Assembly (NCBI GenBank): GCA_009617715.1
Contig: VTFK01000276.1
Span: 496,001-560,000, forward strand
Source: Plectrocnemia conspersa
Lineage: Eukaryota > Arthropoda > Insecta > Trichoptera > Polycentropodidae
Length of the DNA stretch: 64,000 nt
Direction: 5' to 3'
The notes under the pieces were generated by a model, which was given only the letters and a program-made list of their open reading frames with translations, made no database searches and was not told the DNA's origin. Numbering within the stretch: the first letter of the stretch is position 1; every line of letters starts with the position of its first letter. Of this stretch, positions 59,195-64,000 are shown piece by piece. Both the position numbers and the translations under genes were made by a program.

Positions 59195-59852
59195 TATAAT
59201 AAAATATATACTATAATTTAATGAAATAAAAAAAATAGATTTTTTTAAACAACATAATACTAGCAAATTGCATAAGGCACACGTCACACTTAGCCTAAAA
59301 AAATGATAAAACTGACAATAACAATTTTGCATATGCCAGTAAAAAAATTACAAAAATGGCAAAATGATGTTAAAGAAATTTATTCCAATAATTTTATATT
59401 CATAAATACAATCGATATCCCAAATCTCACATTTAAATTAATTTTATTAATTTAATTAATCAAAATCGGTTGGGGTACAATAAAATATAATTTTTTAATT
59501 TATGTTTGGTATTATGTGTTTTGTATGCTTTACTAGAAATTGTTTAGTTTTTCGTATAGGATGCAAAAGAATTTGCATTTATATTATATACTGTTGTTGC
59601 TGAGGAGCGAAGGTTAAATCTGTATTTATTACACGGCACTCAGCTTGAATATTAATACCCATGGTCGTACACTGCTTGCGTACGAATACATGCGATGCAT
59701 TCGACACTATTAGACATCCAAAAGAGTAACCTTGCAACTTTTAAATTAGATATAATCTTGTAAATGTTACCTTTATCTTGTTGTTTTTATTTTTACTAAT
59801 GATTATAATCTTCATAAATATATCTATATCTTTTTATTGTTGCAGATAAACG
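59195..59852. other. Region upstream of nucleobindin
   Basis: The first coding exon is preceded by a TTGTTGCAG acceptor at 59845, so transcription starts further upstream with a noncoding exon that I could not identify. A less AT-rich stretch at 59590-59730 (GAGGAGCGAAGG, TTGCGTACGAATACATGCGA) is the best candidate for a promoter or 5' exon. Confidence 0.4.
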
Positions 59853-62800
59853 ATGAAGCGGTTTTGCATCTTTATATTTGTTTGCGTTTTAACGCTTGCT
59901 ACGGCGCCACCTGTGACTGAGAAAAAGGCTAAAGAAAAGGAAACTCAAGATGATAGCGAAATCAAAGAGAATTTGGTAAGCACATAATACATTATCAGGG
60001 CTGTTCCAAAACTTGATGTTTACATCAATAGTTTCGCAATTTAATACCTTCTGAAATTAAGACCAAAAAAATCGACACACCCTGCTTTCATTCCAGCTGG
60101 TATGCTTAAAAAAATGCAGAACTTTATTGCACATCTGCTGTTATTTATTTTCAAATTTTTACATGTTGTATGGAAAATTACATAATAATAAAGTAACTCA
60201 ATTGATCAATGTGTATTGAGGTCAGTAGCAACGAATCTGCTCTGTGATAAGCTTTTTGTCATGTTTGTCATGATTTTTTGAATTGTCAATATGTTCAATA
60301 TGCCTACGCAAATCGTCGAAAAATATTGTCACATCAATAATTCCTCAAGATTATTCTGAACTTTCTATGTAGATATGATTCATCATATTTTATTATAATA
60401 TAAAGTCTGATTTCAAACGTTGTACTTTATAGGCAGATTATATGGAATATCACCGTTATCTGAAAGAAGTAGTAGCCGCTTTGGAGAGCGATCCTGAGTT
60501 TCGCGACAAGTTAGAGAAAGCCGATTATGTCGATATCAGAGTGAGTACCATTTATTTTTCTAATTCCAATTGTGTTCAATTCACATGTATGCTTATGTTT
60601 GTATTTAGACCGGCAAGATAGCGCATGAGCTCGACTTTGTCAACCACAATGTTCGTACAAAGCTAGACGAGATCAAACGTAACGAGCTGGAGCGATTGAG
60701 ACACCTCGCTATGAAGCAAAACGAGCTAAAGAACAACATTGATATGGCGCACATCAAGGTCTCCACCCAAGTCGAGCATTTGGACCACAGCAATGTGCAT
60801 ACTTTCGAAATAAACGACTTGAAGAAGTTGATTCTGAAGACCACCAAAGATTTGGAAGAGGCCGATAAAAAAAGGAAGGAAGACTTCAAAGTGATATAAA
60901 TAACCATAATATATAATATTATGCTACGTTTCACTCGGACTATAATTTATCTATATGATTTCAGGAATATGAGATGCAAAAAGAATTTGAGAAGCAGCAA
61001 AAATTACACAATACGGATGATGAACATCGTATACAGTTAGAAAAGGAGTATCAGGAGCGTGAAGATAAGCATAAGAAGCATGAGCCGGTATGTTATAATA
61101 ATGAAATATTTGAGATGGAACAGTGTGAAAATTCACTTTCTTCAAATTTTATGTTGTAATAGAAAATGACTAAAAAATATATTAATATAGTTTTTCATAA
61201 TAGATAACTAGAATTAATTGTGTACAAATTTACTTTACATCATATAATATTATATATCATACAAGGTTTCTTTGCTAATTGAATTTATAATTTATTCAGC
61301 TCCATCATCCTGGGAGTCGTCGACAACTTGAAGAAGTTTGGGAGAAACAAGACCATATGGAAAGCCAAGAATTTAATCCCAAAGTGTTCTTTATGCTACA
61401 CGGTATGAAATATTGTTTTATACTATATATTTAACCAGATCAATGCCGCGCTAGCTTTTTGTCACTAAATGCGAGAACGACGCTACTGCCGAAAAAATAT
61501 TACAATCCGAGTTGGGTATATAGAGTAATTTATGAAGAAGACGTTTTATTTCTTCTTGTTCATTGGATATTTTTCAAAATCGTCTAAAGATTCAGCGGTG
61601 TCGAATGAAGATGATGATAATTCAAGTATAGATTGATCAAAGCTGCCTGATGTCGTCTCGTTTCTCACTCGAAGGCCTTTCATATGAATGGTTAATTCAA
61701 ACAGCGTTCTTAGCTCTATTTATTTGTTCTTCCGTCAATATGGATCGAACCATTGTTCAACATAAATCTCAGCCAATAGAATATCATTATCCAGTAAAAG
61801 TTTTTCTCTGCATAGCATGGCGTTTTTTATTCCATCAGCAATAGTATTACTCTGAATTTTAGACAAACGAAAAATAATGCTCTTCCACTACTTGAAAAAT
61901 TCACCAGGAGTCATGTCTTCTGCTTGCAACACTTGTGTAACGATATAAGAATAGCGAAACAAGACTTCAAGTTCCTCTACTTCTTTCCATTGCATTTCAT
62001 GTGTTATAATTTATTTTTGATCATCAACGAATTGAACATTAATGCCTTAGTAATTTACCCGATGACGTGTGCATGTGTCCATTTTTAAATAAATTAACTT
62101 AGGTTTTTTAGTTCATTTTTCTGTGTTTTAGCATCCTCTGCTTCTTTCTAAAGATATCTCGACTTTACGAGCCATTTCCCCGTTCAATTTTTAAACACCA
62201 TTTCCCTGATGCAGTTCTTAAATTTGTCGGCCGTCATAGACATTGTAACATTTTCACTTGTAAAATAGTTAGTTACTAGAACTTTACGATTCGGATTAAC
62301 ACTTGGTTTTAAACTAGCGTTGTCTTTCTCACAAATGATCCTAATTGATATAAATTAGGGTGAAGGCGTTGAATATGACACTTCTGTATATGAATATACA
62401 AAAAGCTGAGTTTGCTATGAGCATTTTTTTTGTTTATGTTTTAGATGTTGATGGAAACGGAGTGTGGGATCAGAACGAGGTTAAAGCCCTATTCCTTAAG
62501 GAGCTCGACAAAATGTATGAAAACGGCGCCCCTGAAGATGACATGAGGGAGCGTCAAGAGGAAATGGAGCGAATGAGAGAGCATGTGTTTTACGAATCTG
62601 ACACAAACCGAGACGGATTGATCAGCTACGACGAGTTCTTAGTCCAGACGAGAAGGAACGAGTTCGAAAAGGATCCCGGATGGAAGGCGTTGGACGAACA
62701 AGAGATCTACTCGCCGCAAGAGTATCAAGAGTTTGAGAGACAGCGGCTGGAAGAGGTACAAAGACTTATTCAGCAAGGAGTGGTAATTATTTTCTTTTCA

Positions 62801-63662
62801 GTTTGTGTTTTGTTTTGTTTTGTCCTTTTATGATTTTATGATTTATTTTTAGCTTCCACCGCAACCAATTTATCCGGGAATGCAACCATTACAGCATGTA
62901 TGTATAAAAGAAAATTACTTTTATTTCATCGTTATTTCAAATCATTAGTTCTCCTGGCATATATATATTAATTTTGCTTTATTTAGTGCCAATTTTATTA
63001 GATTTGCAATTTTTACAGTTTTTTTTGACAGAGTACTTTAAAATTAAGTAAACCATCTGATTATGATAAAAATATTTCAGAATCAAGTGCAACACCCTGA
63101 TTATCAACAGCAGTATCATCCCAATGCCATACCACAAGGTCAACCTCAATACCATCAGCAGCAACAACAACAACATCACCCCAATGCAATCCCGCAACAG
63201 CAATATCATCCTAATGCTGTGCCTCAAATGCAACAACAGTATCATCCAAATGCCCCGCCTCAAGGACACCAGCCGCAATATGCTCCTCAAATGCAGCAAC
63301 AGTACCATCCGCAGCAAGCTCAACAACCGCATCCCAATGCTGTGCCCCAACAAGCTCAACAACCACATCCCAACGCTGTGCCCCAACAAGCTCAACAACC
63401 GCATCCCAACGCTGTGCCCAAACAAGCACAACAACCCCAATTCAACCAAAACGCTCAACAAAATCATCCCCAATACAATCAGAACGCCCAGCAGAACCAG
63501 AACGTGATCCCATCTCAACCGAAAGAGACCCAACAGGTGCAACCAGCCCAACAACCTAAGGTGGAAGCTCCTCATGATAATATTGCTTCTATGAAACAAG
63601 CTCTTTCCCAAGATAAAAATGCTTTCGATAATACTGGTGCTATTAGTGAGAACTCCTTGTAA
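59853..63662 (+). CDS. NUCB1: Nucleobindin (NUCB1/2 type), EF-hand Ca2+-binding protein
   Basis: Coding exons: 59853-59975, 60433-60540, 60609-60890, 60965-61087, 61300-61402, 62445-62782, 62853-62897 and 63081-63662. This gives 1704 nt or 567 aa, close to fly nucleobindins and longer than the ~460 aa human NUCB1. Residues 1-18 (MKRFCIFIFVCVLTLATA) form a signal peptide. Conserved family blocks follow: YHRYLKEVVAALESD, ELDFVNHNVRTKLDEIKR, VEHLDHSNVHTFE, DLKKLI, a charged coiled-coil region and FNPKVFFMLHD. EF hand 1 has loop DVDGNGVWDQNE and EF hand 2 has DTNRDGLISYDE, with all Ca2+-ligating positions filled. An acidic helix lies between them. The last exon encodes a Gln/Pro/His/Asn-rich tail with HPNA repeats. 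Family members act in the Golgi/secretory lumen in Ca2+ handling and are also secreted (nesfatin precursors in vertebrates). One invertebrate gene usually covers NUCB1/2. Confidence 0.93.
61500..62260 (-). pseudogene. hAT-type transposase fragment in nucleobindin intron 5
   Basis: On the minus strand, with frameshifts and stops, the intron decodes MTADKFKNCIREMVFKN (near 62240), then VEELEVLFRYSYIVTQVLQA, EDMTPGEFFK-WKSIIFRLS, NAMLCREKLLLDNDILLAEI and YVEQWFDPY. A region with a Q-AE-(L/M)TPG-F---W motif followed by an LLDN..LLA..Y(V/L)D block is characteristic of the domain between the catalytic core and the C-terminal dimerisation region of hAT transposases. It lies antisense to nucleobindin and is clearly not functional. 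Confidence 0.6.
63315..63426 (+). repeat. 36 bp tandem repeat in the nucleobindin tail, three copies
   Basis: Units at 63315-63350, 63351-63386 and 63387-63422 each encode QAQQPHPNAVPQ (the third ends in K), with a partial fourth. They differ by a few synonymous or near-synonymous changes. Related YHPNAIPQ/YHPNAVPQ units precede them at 63110-63260. Confidence 0.9.
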
Positions 63663-64000
63663 TATAAAAGGATCTGTACGTTCTTTTTTTGGCTTATAAA
63701 TATTGTTCTGTATTTATCATTCGTTTTGATCAAGTGCTGGTTTCTCCGCGCAAACCCGACAGAACAAGATGAGCCAAATTATGACGAGTATTTTAAATTG
63801 GTGTGAAATCAATAAGGACTTTTCAAAACTTTTGGATAATCTTATGAATAATCATATAATTATATTAAAAAATCAATATACTAATCTTCAATTCAACTAG
63901 TACATATAATCAAAAAAATAACGTAACATAAACATAACATAATCAGTGCATGATAATTAATAGGTTTTAGCTATAATTTATTGATGTTAAAATTATTAAG
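63663..64000. other. 3' flank of nucleobindin
   Basis: Probable 3' UTR and downstream sequence. No clear AATAAA is seen within the first 150 bases after the stop. The segment to about 63790 is less AT-rich than what follows. Confidence 0.4.

Noticed and set aside
60605..60934. Minus-strand 109-codon frame
   Set aside because: Antisense of nucleobindin exon 3, whose + strand reading matches the family.
62979..63611. Minus-strand 210-codon Leu-rich frame
   Set aside because: Antisense shadow of the CAA/CAT-rich nucleobindin tail; composition is explained entirely by the repeat.

Overview
The window is AT-rich eukaryotic nuclear DNA. It holds three multi-exon protein genes, all on the + strand, separated and interrupted by many decayed transposable elements. 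Compact last exons, very long introns, an insect-type prostamide/PGF synthase-like protein, a Gln-rich nucleobindin tail and Tc1/mariner, piggyBac, hAT and tRNA-derived SINE debris all point to an insect. A moth or butterfly is my best guess, but no single sequence here proves the order.

Layout. 1-9.66 kb: upstream DNA with no gene I can support, holding a piggyBac-type MITE (4600-5111), hAT-like debris (5169-7209) and a copy of an ~830 bp dispersed element (7.93-8.76 kb). 9.85-44.81 kb: a secreted leucine-rich-repeat (LRR) protein of about 613 aa in eight coding exons. Its 26.6 kb first intron appears to use a GC-AG splice pair and carries two degenerate satellite-like arrays, a hairpin-headed tandem array, two copies of a tRNA-derived SINE, a reverse-transcriptase pseudogene, a fold-back element and other repeats. 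44.8-46.7 kb: a hairpin element, a long TA microsatellite and a GC-rich patch that may be LTR-derived. 46.83-52.80 kb: a peroxiredoxin-like 2 family gene (prostamide/prostaglandin F synthase type, 199 aa, six exons). Its introns hold piggyBac-type pieces and a TA-flanked Tc1/mariner-like element with a second element nested inside. 52.8-59.8 kb: intergenic DNA with hAT-like ends, a row of GATCCGCCAT repeats, a small TA-flanked MITE and an internally deleted Tc1-like element. 59.85-63.66 kb: nucleobindin (567 aa, eight coding exons) with signal peptide, two EF hands and a Gln/Pro/His-rich repeated tail.

The three genes do not form an obvious pathway. One is a secreted or cell-surface LRR protein, one a thioredoxin-fold oxidoreductase, one a secretory-pathway calcium-binding protein. 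I translated exon junctions by eye and all reading phases agree. No operon-like or CRISPR-like system is present. The most unusual items are the GC-AG intron, the hairpin-headed tandem array, the satellite-like arrays inside intron 1, and three loci that resemble hammerhead-ribozyme/Penelope-type ends.
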